A stretch of 64,000 nt of DNA from Paenibacillus sp. J45TS6 (lineage in GTDB: Bacteria; Bacillota; Bacilli; Paenibacillales; Paenibacillaceae), in NCBI RefSeq assembly GCF_018403285.1, contig NZ_BOSJ01000001.1:186001-250000 (forward strand), written 5' to 3'. Shown piece after piece: positions 55,267-64,000 of the stretch (positions within the stretch are counted from its first letter, which is position 1; every line of letters starts with the position of its first letter). The notes beneath the pieces were generated by a model. It saw only the letters and a list, made by a program, of their open reading frames with translations. It searched no databases and was not told the DNA's origin. The position numbers and the translations under genes are program-made.

Positions 55267-55313
55267 AAACAGCATCCTTTGACAGTTAACCGGCATCAAA
55301 GAAATGCTGTTTA
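55267..55313 (-). terminator. Terminator of the ABC transporter/two-component operon
   Basis: AAACAGCAT..CTTTGA and TCAAAG..ATGCTGTTT form a long stem, followed on the minus strand by TTTTGTTG. It lies 15 bases after the response-regulator stop. Confidence 0.85.
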
Positions 55314-55327
55314 TACGTTTTTTTAAA

Positions 55328-56935
55328 TTATTGATTATTACGATCAGCAGTGACCGGTGGATTCGAAGCTGCCATCTCACGATACTCTGATGGTTTCATC
55401 CCATAATATTTGTGGAATACCTTGGAGAAATAGCGCCTTTCTCGGTATCCCACCGAAGCGCCAATCGATGCGATACTGCGATCTGTTCTTGCAAGCAGTT
55501 TTTGGGCTGATTCCATTCTTTCTTTTGTAATATATTCAACAAATGTCACTCCAAAATGGCTTTTGAACAACTGACAAAAATAGCTGGGGCTAATATTCAA
55601 TTGATCTGCCATTTCTTCTATGCCCAAATCCTGATCAAGGCGCGAGGCAATATAATCTTTAGCAGAAGCTACCAGTAAGCCTGCTGATTTTTTGGGCTGC
55701 TCTTCACCACATCTTTCTGTCAACGTAAGGGCGAGTTCATATAATTCTCTGAGTGTTAGAGGTTGAAGCATCACATTCCAGAACTTCTCTTCATCCTCTG
55801 GCTTTAATAAACGCATTTCATGCATTTCACGCAGCATATGAACAACCACATAGTGAAAATATTTCACTGCCTTGCCTGGTATCTCTTCGGGTTGAAGACA
55901 GATTTTATTATATAACTGATGTAAAATATTCGAAATCTCGTCCTTGTTCTGATGCCTTATTCCTAAAGTGAGTCGATCTGACCAAGCACGGGACATCCAA
56001 TCATTCTCTTCATCTAATAAATCCTTACGCATCGTAAGGAGCTCCGAATGTTCCATGTGTATCACCGCCTGTTGCGCTTTTCGGTACTGCTCGGCTAGCA
56101 ATGAGAAGACAACCTCTTCTCCCTCGGAGTATAAACGTACGGACATCCCTGCTACTTCTTCGAAAGTTTGTTTTAATTCACTTAGTCCCTCTTGATTGAG
56201 ACCTGATCTATTATAAACAGAGCTTTGCTCAATAACAATGCACCATTCGCCTTCTCTTGTTTGAATGACAATGCCAGGGGGGACAAGCTTCTCCAGTTTC
56301 CTTTCTAAAGCTTCTCGCACCTCTTCATGCCAGGTCTTCCGCTCCTGGTCGCTCCAAAACATTGCTCTGCGAAAATAATCCTGAGCATCCAGAAGGATGA
56401 GGGTATACCGATTCTTCTCTTCATGTACTTCAGACTGAGGAACAAGAGGATATGAACTTTTTGACTCGCCAAGAAGTAATTCCAGCAACCATTTTCTCCG
56501 AATCCAGTTACTCATTTGTTCTTGCTGTAAAGTTCCTTCCTCTTCCTTCCTCCTTTTCTTCATAATATAATCAGCTAACTGGCTGATTGTCTGTTCCAGC
56601 TCTATATAATCGATAGGCTTGCATATGTACTCTCTCACTCCCTGCTGAAGGGCAAGCCTTGCATATTCAAATTCCTGATACCCGGTAAGCAGCAAAATTT
56701 CAGCTTTTCCATCCCGTTCACGATACTGCTTAATAAAGGAAAGACCATCCATGATCGGCATACGAATATCGCATAAAATTAAATCAGGGTCAAATTCAGC
56801 AATCTGCTCAAGCGCTTCACGGCCTGTTCGTGCAGTTCCAGCAACTTCAATTCCTATTGTTTCCCAGGAAATAAATTCAGTCAGGTTATCCAGAATCGGT
56901 TGTTCGTCATCTACAAGCAGCACCTTCAGATTCAA
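55328..56935 (-). CDS. AraC-type response regulator (YesN family)
   Basis: About 535 residues from a TTG at 56935 that overlaps the kinase stop (TTGA) and has a G-rich site; the frame runs to 56950. Receiver domain 1-120 with LLVDDEQ, phospho-acceptor Asp in LILCDIRMPIMDG (near 54) and CKPIDY; a long central linker domain (about 130-420); C-terminal AraC helix-turn-helix (about 430-525: LDQDLGIEEMADQLNISPSYFCQLFKSHFG, split here by function). Predicted to control the sugar transporter genes. Confidence 0.92.
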   Translation of the reverse strand: MNLKVLLVDDEQPILDNLTEFISWETIGIEVAGTARTGREALEQIAEFDPDLILCDIRMPIMDGLSFIKQYRERDGKAEILLLTGYQEFEYARLALQQGVREYICKPIDYIELEQTISQLADYIMKKRRKEEEGTLQQEQMSNWIRRKWLLELLLGESKSSYPLVPQSEVHEEKNRYTLILLDAQDYFRRAMFWSDQERKTWHEEVREALERKLEKLVPPGIVIQTREGEWCIVIEQSSVYNRSGLNQEGLSELKQTFEEVAGMSVRLYSEGEEVVFSLLAEQYRKAQQAVIHMEHSELLTMRKDLLDEENDWMSRAWSDRLTLGIRHQNKDEISNILHQLYNKICLQPEEIPGKAVKYFHYVVVHMLREMHEMRLLKPEDEEKFWNVMLQPLTLRELYELALTLTERCGEEQPKKSAGLLVASAKDYIASRLDQDLGIEEMADQLNISPSYFCQLFKSHFGVTFVEYITKERMESAQKLLARTDRSIASIGASVGYRERRYFSKVFHKYYGMKPSEYREMAASNPPVTADRNNQ

Positions 56936-58758
56936 GGCCGATCCCCCCAATCGTTTTTAGGCAGTATGCACCGGATCACCGTTCCATGACCTTTTGAAGA
57001 GCAGATAAAAATCCCATAGTGATCCCCATATTGAATTCGAATTCGATCTGCTACACTTCTTACCCCAAGACCACGTCTTTCAGACATAACCGGACTTTTT
57101 ATAATTGCTTTATGATGATGCCAGTCGGAAGATTCTTTTAACATATATTCAAACCTGCTGAGAACTTCATTATCCATACCGAGTCCATTATCCTCTACTT
57201 GCAGGATCACTTTCCCCATATCTTCCCATGCACTAACTTTAATCTCACCTTTGTAATCAATTCCTTCAAATCCGTGCTGAATGCTATTTTCCACTAATGG
57301 CTGGAGGGTAAGCTTGAGCATTGGAAAAGATTCGAGCCCAGAGGGAATATCCATTTCATATTCAAAAAGATCTGGAAAACGGTACTTCTGAATTTCAAGG
57401 TAGCTTTTCAGATGTTTAACTTCTTCTTGAATCGTTATTTCTTCTTTATCCTGAATACTAATCCGCAAAATGCTGCCGAGTCTCGTCACCATCTCACTCA
57501 CTTTACGGCCTTCTCCTCTGAGGGCAAGACCATTAATCGATTCGAGTGTATTAAATAGAAAATGCGGCTTAATCTGTGCTTGAAGAACCCTTAGCTCTGC
57601 ACTTGTTTTTTGCATTTGTTCAGCCTTCACCCTGGAGAATAAACTGCTTATTTTATCCATCAGATCATTAAATCCCTGAGCTAACAGCTGCATCTCATCA
57701 TAACCTTTACCTTCCACTCTAGCGCTAAAATCACCTCGTTCCACTCTGCGCATAAACCGAACAAGTACAGCAATCGTACCTGTAATTCGGTTCATAAACA
57801 GGATATTGAACATGAGGGCTGCGAGCAGACAAGCCATGATAATAATGACATACCACTTTGCCAAAACCGTCGTTTCCTGTGACAAAGACTTCCACGAAGT
57901 AACCGATATTAAATGCCAAGGAGAATCCTTCATCTGATAGGACGAAACGATACTTTCCCTGCCATCAAATCCTACTTTTAAGCTTTCATACCCTTTCGAA
58001 AACGGCTTTTCTTGTTCCACCAGTTCTGACATATGCTGCCCCTGGTACGTTCTTGAAGGATCATAGACAATGAGTCCATCCTCATTTACCATCATGAAAT
58101 GAGTATCTTGCGCACCGCTTATACTGAGATTTCGAAAAATACGATCGATCTCCCAGTTCTTAATTTGCACAACAAGAATGCCGATGTTTTGAAAAAAACT
58201 CAGTTCCTTTATTAATCTGATCTGTGTAAATACAGGTTCGCTTCCTGTAAACTCCGGGTATTCAAATGGTGCAATCCAACGGGGAACTCCGTTTAACTTC
58301 ATCACTTCATTGTATAAGGAATGCCTTTTAAACTTGTCAAAGGATAAGGCATTAAAATTTTCTTTAGTAAAAATAGATACAATCCGGTTACTAGGCGTTG
58401 GTTGAAGGTTATATAGAAACGCATAGCTGATTGCCGGATAATTATATAGAAGGCTGCGGAAATTCCGCTGACTTGCATTCAGAGATAATTGATCTCCTTC
58501 TCCAAGATTCACTGGATTATCTGCGATAAGAGCCATATGAAAAACGGAGGATGCAACTCCATTATCCGTTACATTATTCATCTCGCGAAACACATTTTCT
58601 ATACTGTAGCTGATGGATTTAAGGGAATACTCGGCCTGCTCGCTATACTTTTTCTCAATGGTATGAGAAGTAACGAGAAAAGTTCCGATCCCCATCGCAC
58701 ACATGGGAATGACAATGAGAGAAAGAAACGCCATATATAGTTTCATCCTTAGATTCAT
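56932..58758 (-). CDS. Sensor histidine kinase (YesM family)
   Basis: 608 residues. TM1 (about 7-30), extracellular dCache-like sensor (about 31-295), TM2 (about 300-320), HAMP (about 321-375), then the LytS/YesM-type phospho-acceptor QAQIKPHFLFNTLESI (His near 402), and an ATPase with VENSIQHGFEGI (N box) and VEDNGLGM (G box). Coupled to the response regulator by overlap, and 40 bases after the permease gene. Confidence 0.93.
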   Translation of the reverse strand: MNLRMKLYMAFLSLIVIPMCAMGIGTFLVTSHTIEKKYSEQAEYSLKSISYSIENVFREMNNVTDNGVASSVFHMALIADNPVNLGEGDQLSLNASQRNFRSLLYNYPAISYAFLYNLQPTPSNRIVSIFTKENFNALSFDKFKRHSLYNEVMKLNGVPRWIAPFEYPEFTGSEPVFTQIRLIKELSFFQNIGILVVQIKNWEIDRIFRNLSISGAQDTHFMMVNEDGLIVYDPSRTYQGQHMSELVEQEKPFSKGYESLKVGFDGRESIVSSYQMKDSPWHLISVTSWKSLSQETTVLAKWYVIIIMACLLAALMFNILFMNRITGTIAVLVRFMRRVERGDFSARVEGKGYDEMQLLAQGFNDLMDKISSLFSRVKAEQMQKTSAELRVLQAQIKPHFLFNTLESINGLALRGEGRKVSEMVTRLGSILRISIQDKEEITIQEEVKHLKSYLEIQKYRFPDLFEYEMDIPSGLESFPMLKLTLQPLVENSIQHGFEGIDYKGEIKVSAWEDMGKVILQVEDNGLGMDNEVLSRFEYMLKESSDWHHHKAIIKSPVMSERRGLGVRSVADRIRIQYGDHYGIFICSSKGHGTVIRCILPKNDWGDRP

Positions 58759-58798
58759 TCGGCATTTCTCCCTATATCATCTTTGCGAATGTTATCCT

Positions 58799-59626
58799 TC
58801 AGCCTTTAACGCTGCCTGCTGTTACGCCCTCAATAATTTGTTCTTGTAAGATGGCATAGATAATAATGACAGGCACTACACTGTACACAATACCTGCAGA
58901 CATTTGAGCATAGTTCATCTGATATTCGTCTCGGAACTGAACCATACCTACTGGAAGCGTGCGGAGCGTGTCCGTAGATAAGAAATAGTTAGCCAGCAAA
59001 AACTCATTCCAATTACCAAGAAAGTTAACAATGAAAACGGTAACAATGGCAGGAATAGTAAGAGGTAACACTATCCTAGCAAAAATACCAGGCGCTCTCA
59101 ACCCATCCATAACCGCTGCTTCTTCAATTTCACTCGGAAGTGATCGCATGAATGCCGCTAGGATAATAATTGTAAAAGGCAGAGCATTTGCGATGTAAGG
59201 AATGATGAGCGCTAAGTGCGTATCCAGAATGTTCATTTTTCGTACAAGTAAATAGATAGGCAGCATAAGTGAGTTGTTCGGAATCAGCATGCCTACGAGA
59301 ATAAGACTGAAAAGGGCAACATTCCATTTGCCATGTTTCATCCGTGTTACTGCAAAAGCAAACATAGCACCAAACAGAATGGATATAACCGAAGCTAAGA
59401 TGGAGATATACATACTATTGAAAAAATACGTTCCAATCTTGGCATTCACCCAAGTTTCTACATAGTTAGAAAACACGAATTCTTTTGGAAATCCAAACGG
59501 ATTCAGTGCAATCTCATTATTATCTTTCTTAACAGAAGAGAAAATAACGAACAAAAATGGAAATAGAATAACCAGCAAATAACTTAATAAAAAGAGATGA
59601 GGGATTGATTTTTTTAGTTGGGTCAT
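58799..59626 (-). CDS. Carbohydrate ABC transporter permease (MalG type)
   Basis: About 275 residues from the ATG at 59626, one base after the stop of the other permease gene; an in-frame GTG at 59647 has no site of its own. Six TM helices; EAA loop EEAAVMDGLRAPGIFARIVLP (near 180). C-terminal EQIIEGVTAGSVKG is typical of this class. Confidence 0.92.
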   Translation of the reverse strand: MTQLKKSIPHLFLLSYLLVILFPFLFVIFSSVKKDNNEIALNPFGFPKEFVFSNYVETWVNAKIGTYFFNSMYISILASVISILFGAMFAFAVTRMKHGKWNVALFSLILVGMLIPNNSLMLPIYLLVRKMNILDTHLALIIPYIANALPFTIIILAAFMRSLPSEIEEAAVMDGLRAPGIFARIVLPLTIPAIVTVFIVNFLGNWNEFLLANYFLSTDTLRTLPVGMVQFRDEYQMNYAQMSAGIVYSVVPVIIIYAILQEQIIEGVTAGSVKG

Positions 59627-59627
59627 C

Positions 59628-60512
59628 TTAGTATTCAATCCTTTCACTACGGCGAGCGATGAGCAACTGATAAAGTGCCGTCAGAATCAATGTAAAGATA
59701 AAGATGAGCACTGCAATCGTGTTACCATAACCGTATTTAAAGTTTGTGATTGCATACTTGATCATATAAGTTGCCAGGACGTCTGTGGAGCCTGCCGGGC
59801 CGCCTTTGGTCATAACGATAACGATATCCGCAGCTTTCATTGCCCCTGCAATAGATAACATAATCACCACTGATATAATAGGTTTAATTAAGGGAAGGGT
59901 AATAGAGAGCGCACGTTGCAGCCGCGTTGCACCATCAATTTCTGCAGCTTCATCCAAATCACGCGGTATAGACAAAATGGCAGCGAGTACCATGATGATA
60001 TAAAAACCCGTCCACTGCCAAGCATTCGTTAACAGAATAGAGAACATGGCGTACTTTTCATCAGATAACCAGTACAAAGGTTCGATCCCAAAAAGGCCAA
60101 GCAGCTTGTTTAAGAGGCCAATATTCGGTTCGTATATAAACCCCCACAGGATTCCAATGACGGCAGTAGACATAATGGATGGCAGAAAAACGGCTGTTTT
60201 ATATAAGCCTTTTAGTTTCTTGACGTTTGCAATCAACAGGGAGAAAAAAATAATAAGCGGTACTTGGATAAAGCAGGAGAATACGATAAACCAACCATTA
60301 TTCTTTGCTGACTCCCAGAACCGTTCATCACCGAGGGCTTTCAGGTAATTAGAAAAACCGATAAATTTCGGATTTGCGGAAACCCCGTTCCAGCTTGTGA
60401 AGCTGTAATAGATGGAGCTGAAAATGGGATATATGAAAAACATGAAAAATAAGAGCAACGCAGGCAAAATAAATAAGATATATACTAGCGGATTACGAAG
60501 TGATTTATTCAT
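59628..60512 (-). CDS. Carbohydrate ABC transporter permease (MalF type)
   Basis: 294 residues, six TM helices, GGAGG before the ATG. EAA loop DEAAEIDGATRLQRALSITLP (near 188) and KGGPAGSTDVLATYMIKYA. Pairs with the downstream MalG-type subunit. No ATPase gene is in the cluster, so a shared MsmX-like ATPase encoded elsewhere is expected. Confidence 0.93.
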   Translation of the reverse strand: MNKSLRNPLVYILFILPALLLFFMFFIYPIFSSIYYSFTSWNGVSANPKFIGFSNYLKALGDERFWESAKNNGWFIVFSCFIQVPLIIFFSLLIANVKKLKGLYKTAVFLPSIMSTAVIGILWGFIYEPNIGLLNKLLGLFGIEPLYWLSDEKYAMFSILLTNAWQWTGFYIIMVLAAILSIPRDLDEAAEIDGATRLQRALSITLPLIKPIISVVIMLSIAGAMKAADIVIVMTKGGPAGSTDVLATYMIKYAITNFKYGYGNTIAVLIFIFTLILTALYQLLIARRSERIEY

Positions 60513-60590
60513 GCTGGACCTCCAATAAATAGAGCCTATATTCGGATTCTACTTGATGACCTTTATGTCATTACATGTTAAATAAGAAAA

Positions 60591-60612
60591 TACCCCGGAC
60601 GCCGTCCGGGGT
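60591..60612 (-). terminator. Intra-operon hairpin between binding-protein and permease genes
   Basis: ACCCCGGAC-GGC-GTCCGGGGT, a very stable 9-base stem followed by a weak ATTTTCTTATT tract on the minus strand. It probably lowers permease expression relative to the binding protein. Confidence 0.7.
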
Positions 60613-60635
60613 ACGTAGCCCTTTGTTTTTATCTT

Positions 60636-62015
60636 TTATTCAACTGCTGAGTTTGCTTCTTCCTGAACTTTTTGCAGATCCTCTGCCATTTTTTCAGGAG
60701 TCGTTTGACCACCAATCAGTTTTTGAATTTGAATATTACTGATCTCCGTCGTCACATCAGCCTGAACAAGAGAATCAAATGCCGGGAAAGAGGTTTCAGA
60801 TGCATTGAGTACGGCTACGATTTCTTTCATCAGATCATCCGTAATGTTTTTCGTTAATACCTCTTCATCAAACTTCATAGCAGGCAGTACGCCATCCTCT
60901 ACCAGACCTCTGATTTGCATCTCTTCATTGTAAAGATTTTTGATAAAGGATTTTACGGCTGCGAGTTTTTGCGGATCATCCGCTACAGAAGCGGCAAAAC
61001 CATATCCGTTGTTCACATCACGCATTAGGGAAGTTTGGTCTCCTGCTCCACCATCAACAGCAGGTAAGTTAAAGAACCCTACTTTTCCGATCAGTCCTTC
61101 ACCGGATTGACCTTCTTTAAATACGGAGGATTTCCAAGTACCGTCGTACATTAGAATCGCTTCACCGCTAGTGAACTGAGTTGTGTATTCAGCATATTCA
61201 AATCCAAGCTCACCTTTTTTGAAATATCCATTGTTAACCCATTCCTGATACTTTCCAAATGCTTTGACAACCGCCGGATCTGTCCATTTTGCTTCTCCTG
61301 TTGCGAACTTGTTTGTCACATCAGAACCAGCATAACGGGACCAGAGATGGTTAGTCAGCATAAGCGGGACCCATCCTGCTTTGGATGCACCAGCAAGAGG
61401 TACTTTTCCGTCTGCTTTGATATCTGCAAGCTGTTGTTCCAACTCAGCGAACGTTGAAGGCGCTTTCCAACCTTTTGATTCATAGTACTCTTTGTTATAG
61501 AAGAATCCTTCACCGGAACCCCCGATAGGAAGTCCGTATACGTTTCCTTCATATATAAACGGTTCTAGCGATGAAAACTTATCTGAGATGCCTAGTTCAT
61601 CTAAAATTGGTGTCAGGTTAAGCAGCATTCCTTCTTTAGCGTATACTTTCGCATCCGGGCTTCCAAAAAGGTCGAAAATATCTGGCGGGTTTCCTGCAGC
61701 CATTTCGCCGCGAAGCTTCTCTTTACGGTTTACATCAGAGTCAACACCATCGAGTGTAAAGGATGCCCCCTCAACTTCTTCTTCTACCTTTTTAATCACA
61801 TCTTGCAGAATGGCGAGACGTCTTTGCTTGTCAGCCCCAACTTGCGTATGACGCAGTGTCATTTCAAAAGGTTCCGTAGAAGCAGCCGGCGGTGTTTCCC
61901 CCGAAGTACCTGGGTCGGCAGCTGGTGGTGTTTCTTTACCACTACTACACGCTGCCAGAGTTAGTGATGCAGCAAGCATAATAGACATCATCGAACCAAA
62001 TTTTTTCTTCAACAT
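60636..62015 (-). CDS. Carbohydrate ABC transporter substrate-binding lipoprotein
   Basis: 459 residues, GGGGGAGGG before the ATG. Signal peptide with lipobox LAAC (near residue 22), Pro/Thr/Gly linker, then an SBP family 1 fold (GEMAAGNPPDIFDLFGS, YGLPIGGSGEGFFYNKEYYE, GEAILMYDGTWKSS). First gene of SBP-permease-permease-kinase-regulator. Sugar not predictable; no glycoside hydrolase is adjacent. Confidence 0.93.
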   Translation of the reverse strand: MLKKKFGSMMSIMLAASLTLAACSSGKETPPAADPGTSGETPPAASTEPFEMTLRHTQVGADKQRRLAILQDVIKKVEEEVEGASFTLDGVDSDVNRKEKLRGEMAAGNPPDIFDLFGSPDAKVYAKEGMLLNLTPILDELGISDKFSSLEPFIYEGNVYGLPIGGSGEGFFYNKEYYESKGWKAPSTFAELEQQLADIKADGKVPLAGASKAGWVPLMLTNHLWSRYAGSDVTNKFATGEAKWTDPAVVKAFGKYQEWVNNGYFKKGELGFEYAEYTTQFTSGEAILMYDGTWKSSVFKEGQSGEGLIGKVGFFNLPAVDGGAGDQTSLMRDVNNGYGFAASVADDPQKLAAVKSFIKNLYNEEMQIRGLVEDGVLPAMKFDEEVLTKNITDDLMKEIVAVLNASETSFPAFDSLVQADVTTEISNIQIQKLIGGQTTPEKMAEDLQKVQEEANSAVE

Positions 62016-62149
62016 TTTGTGACCCTCCCCCTAAGTCCCTCTGTCCTGGATGAAATTTACATCCGCTTTACAATTTTCATTATAAAACTTTTTATTTCGA
62101 ACGTAAGGACGACATTTTAGTAATGGAGGGATAAAATCTTCGAATAACA

Positions 62150-62190
62150 AAAAAAGATCTCCCTACGAGTTAAAGTAAGGAGATCTTTTA
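62150..62190 (-). terminator. Terminator after pflA
   Basis: AAAAGATCTCC.TAC and GTA.GGAGATCTTTT pair with a T run on the minus strand. It lies 16 bases after the pflA stop. Confidence 0.8.
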
Positions 62191-62205
62191 AATATCTTAT
62201 GTTTT

Positions 62206-62958
62206 TTAGTAAGAAAAATGAAGATTCTGTGATTCCGTACGTCCTTCTTCAATAATGCGGTATGCACGATCCACTTCTTCCTGAGTAGGAGATGGTACTC
62301 CTTCTAGCGGGTACTCTTTGCCTAAAAGTTCCCATTTATAAATACCCATTTGGTGATAAGGCAAAATCTCGAACTTTTCGACGCCTTTCAGTGTCCCGAT
62401 AAATCGTCCCAAGTTACGCAAATCTTCTTCATCATCATGAATACCAGGTACATATACATGTCTAATCCACATTTTCTTACCATGATCTGATAACCAGCGT
62501 GCTGTCTCCAGCATCCGTTCATTGGATTTTCCAGTCAGCACTTTATGCTTTTCATCATTGAAATGCTTTAAATCAAGAAGAACCAAATCCGTTGCATTAA
62601 TTAATTCTTCTATACGGTTCATATCATTGAATCCATTGCTATCTAGTGTAGTATGAAGGTTCCAGCGTTTTTTCACTTCTTGAAAAAGGCTTGCTACAAA
62701 CCCTGCTTGAAGTGTTGGTTCTCCACCAGAGACCGTCAGACCACCACCAGAACTTTTATAGTAATTCAAGTAAGGCTCAATTTCACTTAGAACTTCTTCC
62801 AGTGTCATTGTCTTCCCGCCGTCAAGTGCCCAGGTATCTGGGTTATGACAATACTGGCATTTGAGATGACAGCCTTGCATAAAGAGCACAAAGCGGATGC
62901 CTGGCCCATCGACAGTGCCGAAAGTTTCCAATGAATGAATATGTCCTTTTATCATCAT
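62206..62958 (-). CDS. pflA: Pyruvate formate-lyase activating enzyme
   Basis: 250 residues. Radical SAM enzyme that installs the glycyl radical on PflB. Cluster motif CHLKCQYCHNPDTW (CxxxCxxC, near residue 30), SGGGLTVSGGEPTLQ, and LDLKHFN. GGAAGG precedes the ATG. It follows pflB by 44 bases with a small ACGCAC/GTGCGT hairpin between. Confidence 0.95.
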   Translation of the reverse strand: MMIKGHIHSLETFGTVDGPGIRFVLFMQGCHLKCQYCHNPDTWALDGGKTMTLEEVLSEIEPYLNYYKSSGGGLTVSGGEPTLQAGFVASLFQEVKKRWNLHTTLDSNGFNDMNRIEELINATDLVLLDLKHFNDEKHKVLTGKSNERMLETARWLSDHGKKMWIRHVYVPGIHDDEEDLRNLGRFIGTLKGVEKFEILPYHQMGIYKWELLGKEYPLEGVPSPTQEEVDRAYRIIEEGRTESQNLHFSY

Positions 62959-63002
62959 TTCATCATCCTTCCACGCACCCGCTTGTGCGTACTTATTTTT
63001 AC

Positions 63003-64000
63003 TTACATGCTGCCGTGGAACGTACGGTTGATAACATCAAGTTGCTGCTCTTTCGTCAGTTTGATGAAGTTAACCGCATATCCGGATACACGAACTGTAA
63101 GCTGCGGATAATCTTCTGGGTGTTCCATTGCGTCAATCAATTGTTCGCGGTTAAATACGTTAACGTTCAAGTGATGCGCGCCACTTCCAAAATAACCGTC
63201 CATCATGGAAGTCAGGTTTGTTTTTTGGATTTCTTCTTCTTTACCCAGCGCTTTTGGAACAATGGAGAACGTGTTAGAGATACCATCTAAGCTGTGCTCA
63301 TATGGCAGTTTCGCTACCGAGCTAAGACTTGCGAGTGCACCTTTTTTATCACGTCCATGCATTGGGTTCGCACCTGGTGCAAATGGTTCGCCTGCTTTAC
63401 GTCCATCTGGTGTAGTTCCTGTTTTCTTACCATATACAACGTTAGAAGTAATCGTAAGAATGGATTGCGTAGGCATCGCATTACGATAAGCTTTGTGCTT
63501 ACGAATCATCGTCATGAACGATTCAACCAGTTCAACAGCAATTTGGTCTACACGATCATCGTTGTTACCGTAGCAAGGGAAGTCGCCTTCGATCTCAAAA
63601 TCAACTGCAATACCGCGCTCGTCACGGATTGGACGTACTTTTGCGTATTTAATTGCGCTGAGGGAGTCAGCTGCTACAGACAGACCAGCGATACCGCAAG
63701 CCATCGTACGCAGAATGTCGCGATCATGCAGCGCCATTTCAATACGCTCGTAGCTGTATTTATCATGCATATAGTGAATCACATTCAGTGTGTTCATGTA
63801 AAGTTTAGCCAGCCATTCCATCATTGGTTTGAAGCGTTTCATGACTTCGTCATAGTTCAATACTTCAGATGTAATTGCAGGATACTCAGGGCCAACTTGC
63901 ATACCCAGTTTTTCATCCACACCACCGTTGATTGCATACAGAAGTGCTTTTGCTAAGTTTGCACGTGCGCCGAAGAACTGCATTTGTTTACCAATACGCA
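63003..64000 (-). CDS. pflB: Formate C-acetyltransferase (pyruvate formate-lyase), 3' part
   Basis: About 332 C-terminal residues; the frame is open through base 64000, and the N-terminal two thirds, including the catalytic CC pair, lies outside the window. It converts pyruvate and CoA to acetyl-CoA and formate in anaerobic metabolism. Visible: [25 protein letters not shown] (interrupted only by function), [20 protein letters not shown], and the glycyl-radical site [12 protein letters not shown] near the C terminus, ending TFHGSM. Confidence 0.96.
   Translation of the reverse strand, partial: RIGKQMQFFGARANLAKALLYAINGGVDEKLGMQVGPEYPAITSEVLNYDEVMKRFKPMMEWLAKLYMNTLNVIHYMHDKYSYERIEMALHDRDILRTMACGIAGLSVAADSLSAIKYAKVRPIRDERGIAVDFEIEGDFPCYGNNDDRVDQIAVELVESFMTMIRKHKAYRNAMPTQSILTITSNVVYGKKTGTTPDGRKAGEPFAPGANPMHGRDKKGALASLSSVAKLPYEHSLDGISNTFSIVPKALGKEEEIQKTNLTSMMDGYFGSGAHHLNVNVFNREQLIDAMEHPEDYPQLTVRVSGYAVNFIKLTKEQQLDVINRTFHGSM

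Noticed and set aside
63294-63956. 220-codon frame opposite pflB
   Set aside because: It lies fully antisense to a highly conserved gene, is rich in Cys/His/Phe as expected for a shadow frame, and has no ribosome binding site.

Overview
The window comes from the chromosome of a low-to-moderate GC, endospore-forming member of the Bacillota, most likely Paenibacillus or a close relative. The evidence is gene content and order. A complete spoIIIAA-AH operon, spo0A, spoIVB, spoIIM, splB and the tiny mciZ are present, and the blocks nudF-EndoQ-spoIIM-fur-yqzK and spo0A-spoIVB-recN-argR-tlyA-dxs-ispA-xseBA-folD-nusB-accCB-spoIIIA-efp-papA-yqhR follow the Bacillus subtilis order with lineage-specific changes. 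Almost all genes are on the minus strand. No rRNA, tRNA, CRISPR array, insertion sequence or prophage was seen.

Region by region. 1-3.9 kb: yqzK (cut by the window edge), fur, spoIIM, an endonuclease Q-like PHP protein, nudF and divergent mciZ. 3.9-12.3 kb: an M20 peptidase, the micro-protein Prli42, lipB, and the branched-chain 2-oxoacid dehydrogenase genes (E3, E1alpha, E1beta, E2), then a DUF2627 protein, a small channel-like protein and a short hypothetical. 12.4-14 kb: a divergent thymidine kinase and two zinc-ribbon proteins of unknown role. 14.1-20.4 kb: spo0A, spoIVB, recN, argR, an unrecognised membrane-anchored protein and tlyA. 20.4-29.8 kb: isoprenoid (dxs, ispA), exonuclease VII, folD and nusB genes, an Asp23-AmaP-DUF2273 envelope module, and accC/accB. 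29.9-36 kb: the spoIIIA operon and yqhV. 36-42.3 kb: comB, lysC, efp, papA, yqhR and yqhQ plus a small partner gene. 42.4-52.7 kb: a secreted GH10-like hydrolase, mntR, splB, a zinc ABC transporter operon ending in ccdA, metG behind a methionine T-box, yidD and zur. 52.8-62 kb: a large secreted stalk-domain protein, then a YesMN-type two-component system with a carbohydrate ABC transporter. 62.2-64 kb: pflA and the 3' part of pflB.

How parts work together. The mother-cell and forespore programme is heavily represented: Spo0A as master switch, SpoIIM for engulfment, SpoIIIA for the feeding-tube channel, SpoIVB for sigma-K activation, MciZ for FtsZ inhibition, SplB and possibly ComB for spore photoproduct repair and spore sulfolactate. 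Lipoylation (LipB) sits directly after the lipoyl-carrying E2. Zinc uptake (ZnuABC) has a strong Zur-like palindrome upstream and Zur encoded nearby. RecN has two LexA-box-like sites. MetG has a complete T-box leader with an AUG specifier.

There is no clear-cut undescribed system such as a defence island or biosynthetic cluster. The most unusual items are a thymidine kinase whose P-loop glycine is glutamate, a two-helix channel whose selectivity filter reads TIGHP, an unrecognised membrane-anchored protein between argR and tlyA, the zinc-ribbon pair beside spo0A, and the Asp23/AmaP/DUF2273 module embedded between accBC and nusB. Where the longest reading frame lacked a sensible ribosome binding site, I chose a downstream start and say so.
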